DNA of 64,000 nt, taken from NCBI GenBank assembly GCA_017445475.1, contig JAFSUB010000018.1, positions 62,001 to 126,000 on the forward strand. The letters are read 5' to 3'. Each line of letters opens with the position of its first letter. Position 1 is the stretch's first letter. Below are positions 43,359 through 51,031 of the stretch, in pieces. The position numbers and the translations under genes are program-made. Source of the stretch: Alphaproteobacteria bacterium (GTDB taxonomy: Bacteria > Pseudomonadota > Alphaproteobacteria > RF32 > CAG-239). The notes beneath the pieces were generated by a model that searched no databases, was not told the origin of the DNA, and worked only from the letters and a program-made list of their open reading frames with translations.

Positions 43359-44234
43359 TTATTTTCTGTTTTGAACAAATGTTGCAAATGCTAAAATGCT
43401 GTCGTATAAATCTGTTTTGACGGTTTCAAAATTTTGATTTTTTTCAAGCTTCTGCTCGTTTGCATAAAGTGCACGATTGAGTTCAATTTGAATTGTGAAA
43501 ATCTTTTTTCTCGGCTGGCAATATTGAAAAACGGTATAACCGCCGGAATAAGGAATGTTTTGTCTGGTTGCATATCCTTTTTCTTCAAATTGTTTAACCA
43601 AAAAAGAGCTGTCCGGCTGCGGACAACTTTGCTCAAACAGGTTGCCGATACAAACGTCTATTTTTGCATCGTCCCATAAAATTTCGCAAATTTTCGAGGG
43701 CATGGAGTGGCAATCAAGCACATAACAAATTCCGAATTTTTGAACACATTTTTCAATGAGGGTGTTTAATTTTTTGTGATATACATCATAAACGTTTTTA
43801 ATGCGTTTTTGAACTTCGCCGTATGAGAGCAAATCTTTGTAAATGGGCTTTCCTTGTGCATTCACGCGGTGTATCAGCCCATAGCCCGAACGGCAATGTC
43901 CGCTTTCAAACAAATTTTTGTCGGCGGGGTAGTCTTTAAACATTTTTTCATCAAGCTCAATTTTGTCTCTGTTTACATCAATAAATGCGCGCAACAGATT
44001 CATCTCTAAAACCGGAATTCCCTTTAAGGCCAAATCTGAAACCATTTCACCGATGAAAATGTCTTCCGTTGAGCGAAGCTCACAAAGCGAAAGGGCAGCG
44101 CTTTCGAGAAAGGCCTGCGGTGCAATGCTGCCGGAATGGGGGCTTGCAACAACAAGCGGAAATTTTGCCTCACCGATAAGTTTTTCGGTGCAAATAACGA
44201 GTTTTGAATAGTCTATCTCTTGCATTTGTGCCAC
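43359..44234 (-). CDS. N-formylglutamate amidohydrolase family protein
   Basis: 291 residues. Family motifs include VVASPHSG near the N-terminus, FIDVNRDKIELDEKMF, GLIHRV and the metal/catalytic VLDCHSMPSK. N-formylglutamate amidohydrolase (HutG type) releases glutamate and formate in histidine degradation, but no hut genes are near and related proteins act on other formyl- or acyl-amino acids, so the substrate is uncertain. The start is GTG 44234 or ATG 44225; neither has a clear RBS. Confidence 0.85.
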   Translation of the reverse strand: MAQMQEIDYSKLVICTEKLIGEAKFPLVVASPHSGSIAPQAFLESAALSLCELRSTEDIFIGEMVSDLALKGIPVLEMNLLRAFIDVNRDKIELDEKMFKDYPADKNLFESGHCRSGYGLIHRVNAQGKPIYKDLLSYGEVQKRIKNVYDVYHKKLNTLIEKCVQKFGICYVLDCHSMPSKICEILWDDAKIDVCIGNLFEQSCPQPDSSFLVKQFEEKGYATRQNIPYSGGYTVFQYCQPRKKIFTIQIELNRALYANEQKLEKNQNFETVKTDLYDSILAFATFVQNRK

Positions 44235-44327
44235 GTCTGTTATGTTGAAAAATATTGTTCAAATGCTAGCAAATAAGTCTTAACGTTTTATAAAGATGAA
44301 AAAAATTGCAAAATATAAAAAAAGGTC

Positions 44328-44356
44328 TTGCAAAACGAGTTTGTCTGTGATATGCG
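44328..44356 (+). promoter_or_regulatory. Promoter of tRNA-Val
   Basis: TTGCAA (44328-44333), a 17-bp spacer and TATGCG (44351-44356). Confidence 0.6.
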
Positions 44357-44369
44357 TTTTTTTGCTTTC

Positions 44370-44446
<77 letters not shown>

Positions 44447-44455
44447 ATAAAAAAC

Positions 44456-44477
44456 ACCTCCTTTACGGAGGTTTTTT
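44456..44477 (+). terminator. Terminator of tRNA-Val
   Basis: ACCTCC (44456-44461) pairs with GGAGGT (44467-44472), followed by a T-run. Confidence 0.8.
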
Positions 44478-44500
44478 GTTGATGAAAATAATAAAAACTG

Positions 44501-44517
44501 CTCGAACTTGTGACCTC
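44501..44517 (+). repeat. Inverted fragment of tRNA-Val
   Basis: CTCGAACTTGTGACCTC is a 17-nt exact reverse complement of the variable/T-arm region of the adjacent tRNA-Val. With the following GAGGCGTGAG it folds into a hairpin that ends where structured repeat C begins. Confidence 0.85.
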
Positions 44518-44531
44518 GATAGAGGCGTGAG

Positions 44532-44672
44532 GATAAAAAATGCCTTAAACGGCATTTTTTACCGCAAATGGCGCAGTTTTGTTCATTTGCAAGGAAAGCG
44601 ACAGCAACCGCAGCAAATGTTACAAAACAAGTGACCGAAGCGAAGTTGCTTTTTAAGCAACGAGCAAGAAAG
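44532..44672 (+). repeat. tRNA-associated structured repeat, copy C
   Basis: About 141 nt. Hairpin 1: 44535-44544 with 44551-44560, loop TTAAAC. Hairpin 2: 44576-44590 with 44613-44628, a 7+7-bp helix around a T/TT internal loop; the apical loop contains AAGGAAAGCGACAGCAACC. The linker GTGACCGAAGCGAAG follows. Hairpin 3: 44645-44651 with 44655-44661. It is preceded by a tRNA-Val-derived hairpin and followed by tRNA-Pro-derived sequence: ATGTCGGA, then GACATCTTGC, the reverse complement of GCAAGATGTC. Confidence 0.85.
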
Positions 44673-44726
44673 ATGTCGGAGACATCTTGCGATCAGAAAT
44701 ATTATTATTGATGAACATAAAAAAAA

Positions 44727-44943
44727 CGGGACATAGCTCAGCCTGGTAGAGCGCTTGCTTTGGGCGCGAGGATAAAAACAACCTCAAAATGTTGTTTTTA
44801 CCGCAAACGGCGAAGTTTTGTTAACGAGCAAGGGAAGCGACAGCAACCGCGGCAAGTTTACAAAACGAGTGACCGAAGCGAAGTTGCTTTTTAAGCAACG
44901 AGCAAGAAAGATGTCGGAGGTTCAAGTCCTCTTGTCCCGACCA
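44727..44943 (+). tRNA. tRNA-Pro (anticodon TGG) interrupted by a 140-nt structured repeat
   Basis: The 5' part 44727-44770 (44 nt) holds the acceptor strand CGGGACA, the D-arm, and the complete anticodon arm CTTGC-TTTGGGC-GCGAG. The 3' part 44911-44943 (33 nt) holds the variable loop ATGTC, T-arm GGAGG-TTCAAGT-CCTCT, acceptor TGTCCCG and ACCA. Joined, they give a perfect 77-nt tRNA-Pro. The 140 nt between are copy D of the structured repeat. Bacteria are not known to splice such an insert unless it is self-splicing, so this is either a dead gene, a tRNA tolerating a giant variable arm, or a processed precursor. Another tRNA-Pro may exist outside the window. Confidence 0.8.
44771..44910 (+). 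repeat. tRNA-associated structured repeat, copy D (inside tRNA-Pro)
   Basis: 140 nt. Hairpin 1: 44774-44782 with 44791-44799 (AAAAACAAC/GTTGTTTTT). Hairpin 2: outer helix 44815-44821 with 44860-44866; the inner helix is weaker than in copy C. The apical AAGGGAAGCGACAGCAACC and linker GTGACCGAAGCGAAG are as in copy C. Hairpin 3: 44883-44889 with 44893-44899. It begins after GGGCGCGAG and ends AGCAAGAAAG, exactly at the tRNA-Pro variable loop. Confidence 0.85.
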
Positions 44944-44996
44944 TTTTATGATATGGTGTGTGGATTGTATATGATTGAAAAAAAACGGAGGTTTTC

Positions 44997-45281
44997 GTGA
45001 AAAAAGTGGTTTTTGCCTGTTTGATGATTTTTGCTCTTTGTTCTTGCACGACAACTTCCGTTCCACCGATGAGAACGAAAGCCAAAAATCCGATTGAAAT
45101 GGGTGATAAGTTTGGCACAAAGTGCGCTTTATACATTTTGGGAATTTTCGGGCCGTTTGGGAATATGTCTATTCCGGAAGCGGCAGCTGCCGGCGGTGTG
45201 ACAAAAGTTACGTATTACGACATTACTTCTAAAACTTATATTTTGTATACCAAACGTTGTCTTAATGTGTACGGATATTAA
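44997..45281 (+). CDS. TRL-like small lipoprotein
   Basis: 94 residues, start GTG 44997 five bases after CGGAGG. The lipoprotein signal has lipobox LCSC (VVFACLMIFALCSCTTT). The mature part, with GPFGNMSIPEAAAAGGVTKVTYYDITSKTYILYTKRCLNVYGY, resembles the TRL-like family, whose name comes from a tRNA-linked locus. Its position 53 bp behind tRNA-Pro fits that. Outer-membrane lipoprotein of unknown function. Confidence 0.75.
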   Translation: MKKVVFACLMIFALCSCTTTSVPPMRTKAKNPIEMGDKFGTKCALYILGIFGPFGNMSIPEAAAAGGVTKVTYYDITSKTYILYTKRCLNVYGY

Positions 45282-45362
45282 GATTTGAGCACGTAAGCAA
45301 CTTCTGAAATTTAATTTTTGTGCGGTTTTTTTTGTTTTTAATCTAATTCGTAGGCCTCTTGA

Positions 45363-45382
45363 TTTTTGCCTGTCGGCAAAAA
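45363..45382. terminator. Bidirectional terminator
   Basis: TTTTTGCC-TGTC-GGCAAAAA between the convergent lipoprotein and 45417 genes. Confidence 0.7.
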
Positions 45383-45416
45383 AAGGGTGACGGTTGGTTT
45401 TTTTTAAAGTTTCCTG

Positions 45417-45974
45417 TTACAAATCTCTGCTTGATTTTGTTTTCGGTGGGTTGACATTCAAACCCGAATCTAAAGGGTTAGGCTCAGGGTTTTTATGAGA
45501 AACATTTTCTTTCAAACGATTAAATCTTTCTTTATTTTCTTCAATTTTATGTCGCAACGCACATGCGGCAGCAAATATCATATTGTATGCAGATGATTCG
45601 CCTGTCAAACTCGGTAAATCAGCTTCCGCATCCGAAGGATAACACGTCAAATAACCACATAAATCATGTAAATTTTCATATAAATCAACTTTTCCTTTAT
45701 GCGTGTATCCCTCTTTATTGTATTTTTTTTCAACTTGCCAGGACATTTCTTTGATAATTTCATCATTGTTTGAAAGCTTGATATTTTGAAACGTATCTAT
45801 TCTATTTAAACCTCTGATACCAAAGTTATGTTCTGTTTTGGAAGAATAAACAAACGATACCTTAACATTGTTGCCGGCAATTTTATACATCACTTCAGCA
45901 TCGTTATCACCTTTGAAGAGTATTTTTGAAGGTTTTAGACCTAAAGGATCAACTCCTAAAAATTTTATTGCCAT
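45417..45974 (-). CDS. Hypothetical protein, 185 aa
   Basis: A soluble, AT-rich gene encoding an unrecognised protein (MAIKFLGVDPLGLKPSKILFKGDNDAEVMY...). It has no signal or membrane segment. The C-terminal ~40 residues are polar and probably disordered. It reads as an accessory gene; function unknown. Confidence 0.6.
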   Translation of the reverse strand: MAIKFLGVDPLGLKPSKILFKGDNDAEVMYKIAGNNVKVSFVYSSKTEHNFGIRGLNRIDTFQNIKLSNNDEIIKEMSWQVEKKYNKEGYTHKGKVDLYENLHDLCGYLTCYPSDAEADLPSLTGESSAYNMIFAAACALRHKIEENKERFNRLKENVSHKNPEPNPLDSGLNVNPPKTKSSRDL

Positions 45975-46131
45975 AAAAAAATCTCCATCATATTAGAAAA
46001 ACTGATATCAGTATATCAATATTAACAGAAAAATCAAGATTTATTTAGCGCCAAAACGGTTTTTTAACGAAAATTTATTTTTTTAATGCTCATGATACAA
46101 GAAAAATTAACAATGAACGGAGTGCAAAAAA

Positions 46132-46911
46132 ATGGTTTCAGTTATTGGTATGGTCAGATATTCGGTTGCAGCGTCATTTGCTTTTCCCGATAGGCCTGAT
46201 GTCAAGCATAAAGTGTTTGAAGACCCGTATTTCTCTCAGCGTTTAGCAATGTTTAAGGGCATCACGCTCAAAAGCTTTGCCGGACAGACTTGTAAGGATT
46301 TCGTGCTTTTGGTGTACCATTCCGCGGCAATGCCGGAAGATAAAAAAGCTATTTTTGCCGCCCTTGAAAGGGAGTATCCGTTTATGAAGAACATTTATAT
46401 TGATGGCGCAAAACAGGAATTACCGCAAGAATATCAAAGAAAGCGCATCATGACCTTTCGTATTGACAATGATGATGCGATGCCCGCAGATTTTGTCGGT
46501 AAGCTCAAGGAAATTTATGAGAGCAACAATCCCATGTATGACAACGTGGCGTTTTCTGTTGCACAAATGCGTCGAATCGCGCATATTGCAAAAGATAAAT
46601 ACCTCACAAACACTTGTTTTTATATTTCAAATTCTATGGGGTTGGCATATTTGTCAACCAATGGGCAAAATGTAATGGATTGCGGTAATCACGCGCGAGT
46701 GATTTATTGCTGCCCGATGATGTGTCTTGAAGGCCAAGGCGGCCTGCGAGTCATTAGCGGCACCAATGTTGCCAATAATTTTTGCAATCCGCATCACAAG
46801 CAAACCGAGCCTGCTGTTTTTGATGAGCAAGGTATGCGCGAAGTGCTTCAATATGAGGGTTACACAAATATGGATATTCAGGATATTCCTATTCTGCCTG
46901 AGCCGTGCTGA
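46132..46911 (+). CDS. Putative rhamnosyltransferase-type glycosyltransferase
   Basis: 259 residues. Resembles the putative rhamnosyl transferase family: YFSQRLAMFKGITLKSFAGQTCKDFVLLVYHS, a long acceptor of the GT-A type, and the metal/nucleotide-sugar motif FRIDNDDAMPADFV. It would transfer a sugar onto a surface glycan. No polysaccharide genes adjoin it. A GGAGTG RBS precedes ATG 46132. It is convergent with the HD gene, overlapping by 23 bp. Confidence 0.75.
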   Translation: MVSVIGMVRYSVAASFAFPDRPDVKHKVFEDPYFSQRLAMFKGITLKSFAGQTCKDFVLLVYHSAAMPEDKKAIFAALEREYPFMKNIYIDGAKQELPQEYQRKRIMTFRIDNDDAMPADFVGKLKEIYESNNPMYDNVAFSVAQMRRIAHIAKDKYLTNTCFYISNSMGLAYLSTNGQNVMDCGNHARVIYCCPMMCLEGQGGLRVISGTNVANNFCNPHHKQTEPAVFDEQGMREVLQYEGYTNMDIQDIPILPEPC

Positions 46912-47344
46912 TAACAGAATAGCGCACATCAGACTTTAAAGTCTCAATTTTCACAAGAGAATCTTTATAAGGTATGGAGTCAGCTCCGTACCTTTTTTTA
47001 ATGTCTTCTACACGTTCTTCCAACGTGCATTCAATGCCTTTTGTGTCAACCATCATATCGGCACAATAAAGCAAATACAATTCGTCCGGCAATTCACCGT
47101 CCGTTAAATAACTGTGCTTGGTAACGGCATCGGCATATCGATACGCATTACGGCGCAAAATTTCACCGCCGATTTTAGAATGAAACTTGCCGCCATCGCT
47201 GAACTCATAACCGACATCATGGACGAAGCCGAGCAAAAACATATCTTCATGGAATTCTTTATCATTCGGACGTAAACGCTCGGCCAAGCGTTGTGCAGTG
47301 CGTGCAACTTTAATAATGTGAGTTAATCTTTCATCGGTTATCAT
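46889..47344 (-). CDS. HD-domain hydrolase
   Basis: 151 residues. The HD signature is in LGFVHDVGYEFSDGGKFHSKIGGE, with an upstream His (LTHIIKVARTAQRL) and a later Asp (CADMMVDTKG), consistent with a metal-dependent phosphohydrolase. The substrate is unknown. It overlaps the deoxyribosyltransferase/phosphoesterase gene by 4 bp and so forms an operon with it; nucleotide salvage or small-molecule clean-up is a reasonable inference. Confidence 0.82.
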   Translation of the reverse strand: MITDERLTHIIKVARTAQRLAERLRPNDKEFHEDMFLLGFVHDVGYEFSDGGKFHSKIGGEILRRNAYRYADAVTKHSYLTDGELPDELYLLYCADMMVDTKGIECTLEERVEDIKKRYGADSIPYKDSLVKIETLKSDVRYSVISTAQAE

Positions 47345-48345
47345 AGAAACACCTCGTAGTCATAATGGTTCAATATTGCATTTTTGAAAAACAGTACATC
47401 ATCTTCACTGATCGGGCGGAAATGGTTGGCATCAACGCCGACATTTAAGCCGTTTATGCTGACTTTTTTCAATCCATGAATATGTCCGAACAAGTTAAAC
47501 ATATCTTTTTTGCATTCGCTCGGCTTGTGGGTTAAATAAACCTGTTCGCCGTTTTTCAAAGTCAACGTATCGTGCGGTAAAACGCTTACAAAGCGGTTTT
47601 CTAACTGTTGTTGCAGTGCGTTATTTTCTTTCAAAGCATCGATTTCATAATTACCCAAAATCAAGTGAATTTTGCCGTGCAAATACGGACGGATATTTAA
47701 ATCGCCGAAATCGCCCAAATGATACACCACGTCATCGGAAGCCACCTCATTATTCCAGTTTAAGATAAGTGAAGCGTCCATTTCTTTAACCGAAACAAAC
47801 GGACGGCGTGAGAGCGTCATGGCACGCTCACTGCCAAAATGCGTGTCGGAAGTAAAGAAAATGCGGCCGTCGTTTTTTAACAGCGAGCGAACTTTATGAA
47901 GTGTTTCGGTGTAAGTGGAATAAACCGGCACATTTTCCGCCTGTAGGCGCTTAACAATATAACTTTTGCCGAAAAAGGCATCATCAATCCCGACCACCAC
48001 TTGCTTGCGCGTGTGGTTATAATGGGTTTTTGCCATCCACTCTGCCAATTCAAAACGTGAAGTTTGGGCATAATCGCGACCGGCGACATCTGTCTCTTTC
48101 GGCGGAATCCAAAACATAATTACATCGGCAGCCGCCAAAAATCGGCTTTCCCAATTAATCTGCAAATCAAGATTAAAATTCATCACATTTTCGCGGCGCG
48201 GATTTGCAACATACACATCTAAATCAGCCAAATCTTTAATGGCGTCTGCCTGCCAATTGGGCGCACCTTTAATCGGTCCGGCTAAAAACACGATTTTTTT
48301 GTTTGAATAATCCATCTCGGGCGATACTGGTGTTATCAATTCCAT
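47341..48345 (-). CDS. Nucleoside deoxyribosyltransferase-like / metallophosphoesterase fusion
   Basis: 334 residues, two domains. Residues ~15-155 resemble the nucleoside 2-deoxyribosyltransferase family (KIVFLAGPIKGAPNWQADAI, VYVANPRRE, DVIMFWIPPKE, TSRFELAEWMAK). Residues ~165-330 form a calcineurin-like phosphoesterase with FTSDTHFGSERAM, YHLGDFGD, LILGNYEID (where GNHE is usual), LTHKPSE and FGHIHG. The C-terminal domain resembles small phage and bacterial phosphoesterases. Fused with an overlapping HD hydrolase gene, it suggests base/nucleotide processing followed by dephosphorylation. The exact substrate is unknown. Confidence 0.85.
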   Translation of the reverse strand: MELITPVSPEMDYSNKKIVFLAGPIKGAPNWQADAIKDLADLDVYVANPRRENVMNFNLDLQINWESRFLAAADVIMFWIPPKETDVAGRDYAQTSRFELAEWMAKTHYNHTRKQVVVGIDDAFFGKSYIVKRLQAENVPVYSTYTETLHKVRSLLKNDGRIFFTSDTHFGSERAMTLSRRPFVSVKEMDASLILNWNNEVASDDVVYHLGDFGDLNIRPYLHGKIHLILGNYEIDALKENNALQQQLENRFVSVLPHDTLTLKNGEQVYLTHKPSECKKDMFNLFGHIHGLKKVSINGLNVGVDANHFRPISEDDVLFFKNAILNHYDYEVFL

Positions 48346-48447
48346 TTTAAAATCCTTCGATAAAAATATGTATTTACATACTTAAAAATGAAAATATATA
48401 AAGTCAACATTAAAGTTGTAGTTCAACCTTGTGTTGTCAATTAAAAA

Positions 48448-48480
48448 AAAGACCACTTCAAAAAGTGGCCTTTTTTCGTT
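48448..48480 (-). terminator. Terminator of rplK-rplA
   Basis: A GGCCACTT/AAGTGGTC stem with a long T-run on the minus strand, just after rplA. Confidence 0.8.
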
Positions 48481-48494
48481 TTTTTTTGATAAGA

Positions 48495-49178
48495 TTACAA
48501 AGCCGTTAAGTCAACCTTAACGCCCACACCCATTGTTGAGCTGATTGAAATTTTCTTCAAATATGTGCCCTTTAATGTTTGCGGTTTTGCCTTGATAATC
48601 GTGTCAATAAACATTTTGGCGTTATCATAGATTTTGTCTTCATCAAAAGAAACCTTTGCAACACCTGCGTGAACAATGCCGTTTTTCTCAACACGGAATT
48701 GAACTTCGCCTGCTTTGGCCTTTGCAACGGCTGTTGCAACATCTGTTGTTACGGTGCCGAGTTTGGGGTTAGGCATTAAGCCTTTCGGGCCCAAAACGCG
48801 AGCAACACGACCTGCCAAGCCCATCATATCGGGCGTTGCAATGCAGCGGTCAAAATCAATCTTGCCGGCCAAAATCGATTCGATTAAGGTTTCGGCGCCC
48901 ACCAAATCTGCACCGGCGGCCTTGGCTTCATCAGCCTTTTCGCCTTGTGCAAACACGGCAACGCGCACTTTTTTGCCGTTTCCGTGCGGAAGCGGGCAAA
49001 CACCTCTGATCATCTGATCGGCATACTTCGGGTCAACCCCCAAATTGATTGCCAAATCAACCGTTTCATCAAACTTTGCGTTGGCATTTTCTTTGATGAT
49101 TTTAATCGCGTCTTTTAAGGCATACAACTTGTTTTTTTCAACATTTTTATATGCGTTTACAATTCTTTTTCCTGTCAT
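48495..49178 (-). CDS. rplA: Ribosomal protein L1
   Basis: 227 residues. 50S subunit L1-stalk protein. Family sequence includes [79 protein letters not shown] and the C-terminal [12 protein letters not shown]. It lies 4 bp after rplK. A terminator follows, so rplJ-rplL and rpoBC are not downstream as they usually are. Confidence 0.98.
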   Translation of the reverse strand: MTGKRIVNAYKNVEKNKLYALKDAIKIIKENANAKFDETVDLAINLGVDPKYADQMIRGVCPLPHGNGKKVRVAVFAQGEKADEAKAAGADLVGAETLIESILAGKIDFDRCIATPDMMGLAGRVARVLGPKGLMPNPKLGTVTTDVATAVAKAKAGEVQFRVEKNGIVHAGVAKVSFDEDKIYDNAKMFIDTIIKAKPQTLKGTYLKKISISSTMGVGVKVDLTAL

Positions 49179-49182
49179 AGCA

Positions 49183-49620
49183 CTACTCCACCACCTTAAT
49201 GCCCATTGAAACCGCTTGGCCTTTAACCATATTCATGGCCGACTCGACTGTTGCACAGTTCAAATCAGGCATTTTTGTTTGCGCAATTTCTTTGACTTGG
49301 GCGATTGTAATTTGACCGGCAAAAGATTTTCCGGGTTCTTTTGAAGCCGATTTAACGTTTGCAGCCTTTTTGATGTAATATGAAACCGGCGGCAACTTTG
49401 TGATAAAAGTAAAGCTCTTATCTTCATATGCCGTGATAATGACAGGCACGGGAATGCCCGGTTCCATGCTTTGGGTTGCAGCGTTAAATGCTTTGCAAAA
49501 TTCCATGATGTTCAAGCCCTTTTGACCGAGAGCCGGTCCAACCGGCGGAGAAGGCGTGGCCTTTCCGGCAGCGATTTGAAGCTTGATTAAACCTAAAATT
49601 TTCTTTTTAGACTTAGCCAT
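49183..49620 (-). CDS. rplK: Ribosomal protein L11
   Basis: 145 residues. 50S GTPase-centre protein. Family sequence [26 protein letters not shown] and the C-terminal [12 protein letters not shown] are clear. The start is [19 protein letters not shown] at 49620; a longer frame to 49674 runs through the leader hairpins. secE and nusG are not upstream. Confidence 0.98.
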   Translation of the reverse strand: MAKSKKKILGLIKLQIAAGKATPSPPVGPALGQKGLNIMEFCKAFNAATQSMEPGIPVPVIITAYEDKSFTFITKLPPVSYYIKKAANVKSASKEPGKSFAGQITIAQVKEIAQTKMPDLNCATVESAMNMVKGQAVSMGIKVVE

Positions 49621-49626
49621 TTTTTT

Positions 49627-49678
49627 AAACCTCACTGTTAGGTTTCGTGGTGTTGAACATGGCTGTTCTCCCACGAAA
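49627..49678 (-). promoter_or_regulatory. rplK leader hairpins, possible L1 autoregulatory site
   Basis: In the mRNA, TTTCGTGG/CCACGAAA (49643-49650 and 49671-49678) overlaps by three bases a second stem AAACCT/AGGTTT (49627-49632 and 49640-49645). The second stem pairs the GAGG ribosome-binding site. Mutually exclusive folds at this position suggest translational control, which in other bacteria is done by L1. Confidence 0.45.
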
Positions 49679-49721
49679 AATTAAAAACAAACACCTGCTC
49701 TTTAAAAAAGCAAGTTTCTCA

Positions 49722-49749
49722 TGTGTAACATAAAAATGATAAAATGCAA
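49722..49749 (-). promoter_or_regulatory. Promoter of rplK-rplA
   Basis: On the minus strand TTGCAT (49744-49749), a 16-bp spacer and TACACA (49722-49727). Confidence 0.45.
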
Positions 49750-49789
49750 GTGATTTTTGAAAAAAAGTTCACGATTGTAAAAAAAACGC

Positions 49790-49818
49790 TTGATTCTTTT
49801 TTTATTTTAGAATATTTG
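49790..49818 (+). promoter_or_regulatory. Promoter of tRNA-Leu(GAG)
   Basis: TTGATT (49790-49795), a 17-bp spacer and TATTTG (49813-49818). Confidence 0.5.
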
Positions 49819-49839
49819 TATGTCGTCTTATGGGAAAAT

Positions 49840-49925
49840 GCGGCCGTGGCGAAATTGGTAGACGCGTAACGTTGAGGTCGTTATGAACTAAGTTCATGAA
49901 GGTTCAAGTCCTTTCGGCCGCACCA
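49840..49925 (+). tRNA. tRNA-Leu (anticodon GAG)
   Basis: 86 nt with encoded CCA. The acceptor GCGGCCG pairs with CGGCCGC. The anticodon arm is TAACG-TTGAGGT-CGTTA, the long variable arm TGAAC/GTTCA, and the T-arm AAGG-TTCAAGT-CCTT. It is intact. Confidence 0.96.
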
Positions 49926-49978
49926 TAAAAAATCTGCCTTGAGTTTATCAAAAAATTTTTTATTAAAGGAGGCCGGCC

Positions 49979-50932
49979 ATGCTTAGAATCTACAAATCAG
50001 AAGATGGTGGAAAGCTTGTTAAACTCAAAAAAAACAAGGTAACCTCTCTTTCGTGGTATAATTTGATTGCCCCCGATGAAGAAGAGCTTATGAAGGTTTC
50101 CGAACAGCTGAAGCTTGATTTTGATATGCTCAAAAACGCGCTTGACTTAAACGAGCGCTCACGGGTTGAATTTGAAGACAACGTTTTGTCGCTCATTGTT
50201 AATTTCCCGCTTTTAGATGACGAGGGAGAGTTTGACACCCTGCCGTGCGGTTTGTTTTTTACCAAGCGCAATTTTATGACAATCTGTTCGCGCGACAACC
50301 GCATTATCAGCTCGTTTAACAAAAACACGGCAAAAACCTTTGACACGCGTCATCGCGGGCGTTTTTTGCTCAGCATTCTTTCAAAATGCACGCAGTTTTA
50401 CTTAAAATATCTTGCGATTTTGAATCAAAGAACGGAAGAAATTGAATATTCGCTTCGTAAAACAACCAATAATAAGGCATTGTTTGACTTAATCGCCGTT
50501 CAAAAAGCGCTTGTTTACTTCACAACCGCCTTAAAAGACAATCATGTCGTTTTGCTTAAACTTTTGCGCATGTTGCGCTCAAAAGCGTTTGCAAACGTGA
50601 TTGCTTTCACAGACGATGATATGGACGCATTAGACGATGTGATTGTTGACAACAAACAGGCCATTGAAATGGTTGATATGCACCGCTCAATTTTAGAGGG
50701 TATGATGGACGGCTTTGCCTCAATTATCAACAACAACTTAAACCTTGTGATGAAATTTTTGGCCGCCATCACAATAATCTTGTCAATTCCGACAATGCTT
50801 GCTTCGTTTTGGGGAATGAACGTGCCGGTGCCGTATGCCCTTAACGCATACGGGTTTTTGATTGTAATTGCTTTTTCGATTGTTCTAACAATCCTTGCAA
50901 CGATATATTTCAAGAAAAAAGGTATGTTTTAG
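49979..50932 (+). CDS. corA: CorA-family magnesium/divalent cation transporter
   Basis: 317 residues. A cytoplasmic N-terminal domain of about 250 residues is followed by two C-terminal membrane helices, the first ending with the selectivity motif GMN (SFWGMNVPVPYALN). It forms pentameric channels in the inner membrane for Mg2+. AAAGGAGG precedes ATG 49979. It follows tRNA-Leu by 53 bp without a clear terminator. Confidence 0.94.
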   Translation: MLRIYKSEDGGKLVKLKKNKVTSLSWYNLIAPDEEELMKVSEQLKLDFDMLKNALDLNERSRVEFEDNVLSLIVNFPLLDDEGEFDTLPCGLFFTKRNFMTICSRDNRIISSFNKNTAKTFDTRHRGRFLLSILSKCTQFYLKYLAILNQRTEEIEYSLRKTTNNKALFDLIAVQKALVYFTTALKDNHVVLLKLLRMLRSKAFANVIAFTDDDMDALDDVIVDNKQAIEMVDMHRSILEGMMDGFASIINNNLNLVMKFLAAITIILSIPTMLASFWGMNVPVPYALNAYGFLIVIAFSIVLTILATIYFKKKGMF

Positions 50933-51031
50933 AAAAACTTGTATATTTCTTTTCAAATGTGCTGGCATTGCAAATAAAAGCAACGTATACTTGCTTCAAG
51001 TTTTGGGTTAGATTCGATAACGGAGAAAAAA

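Noticed and set aside
44771..44910. Group I intron in tRNA-Pro
   Set aside because: Too short, inserted outside the anticodon loop, and no recognisable P7 or conserved core; the same sequence occurs outside tRNA genes.
44818..45136. Reading frames across the tRNA-Pro region
   Set aside because: They cover tRNA and structured-repeat sequence and are incidental.
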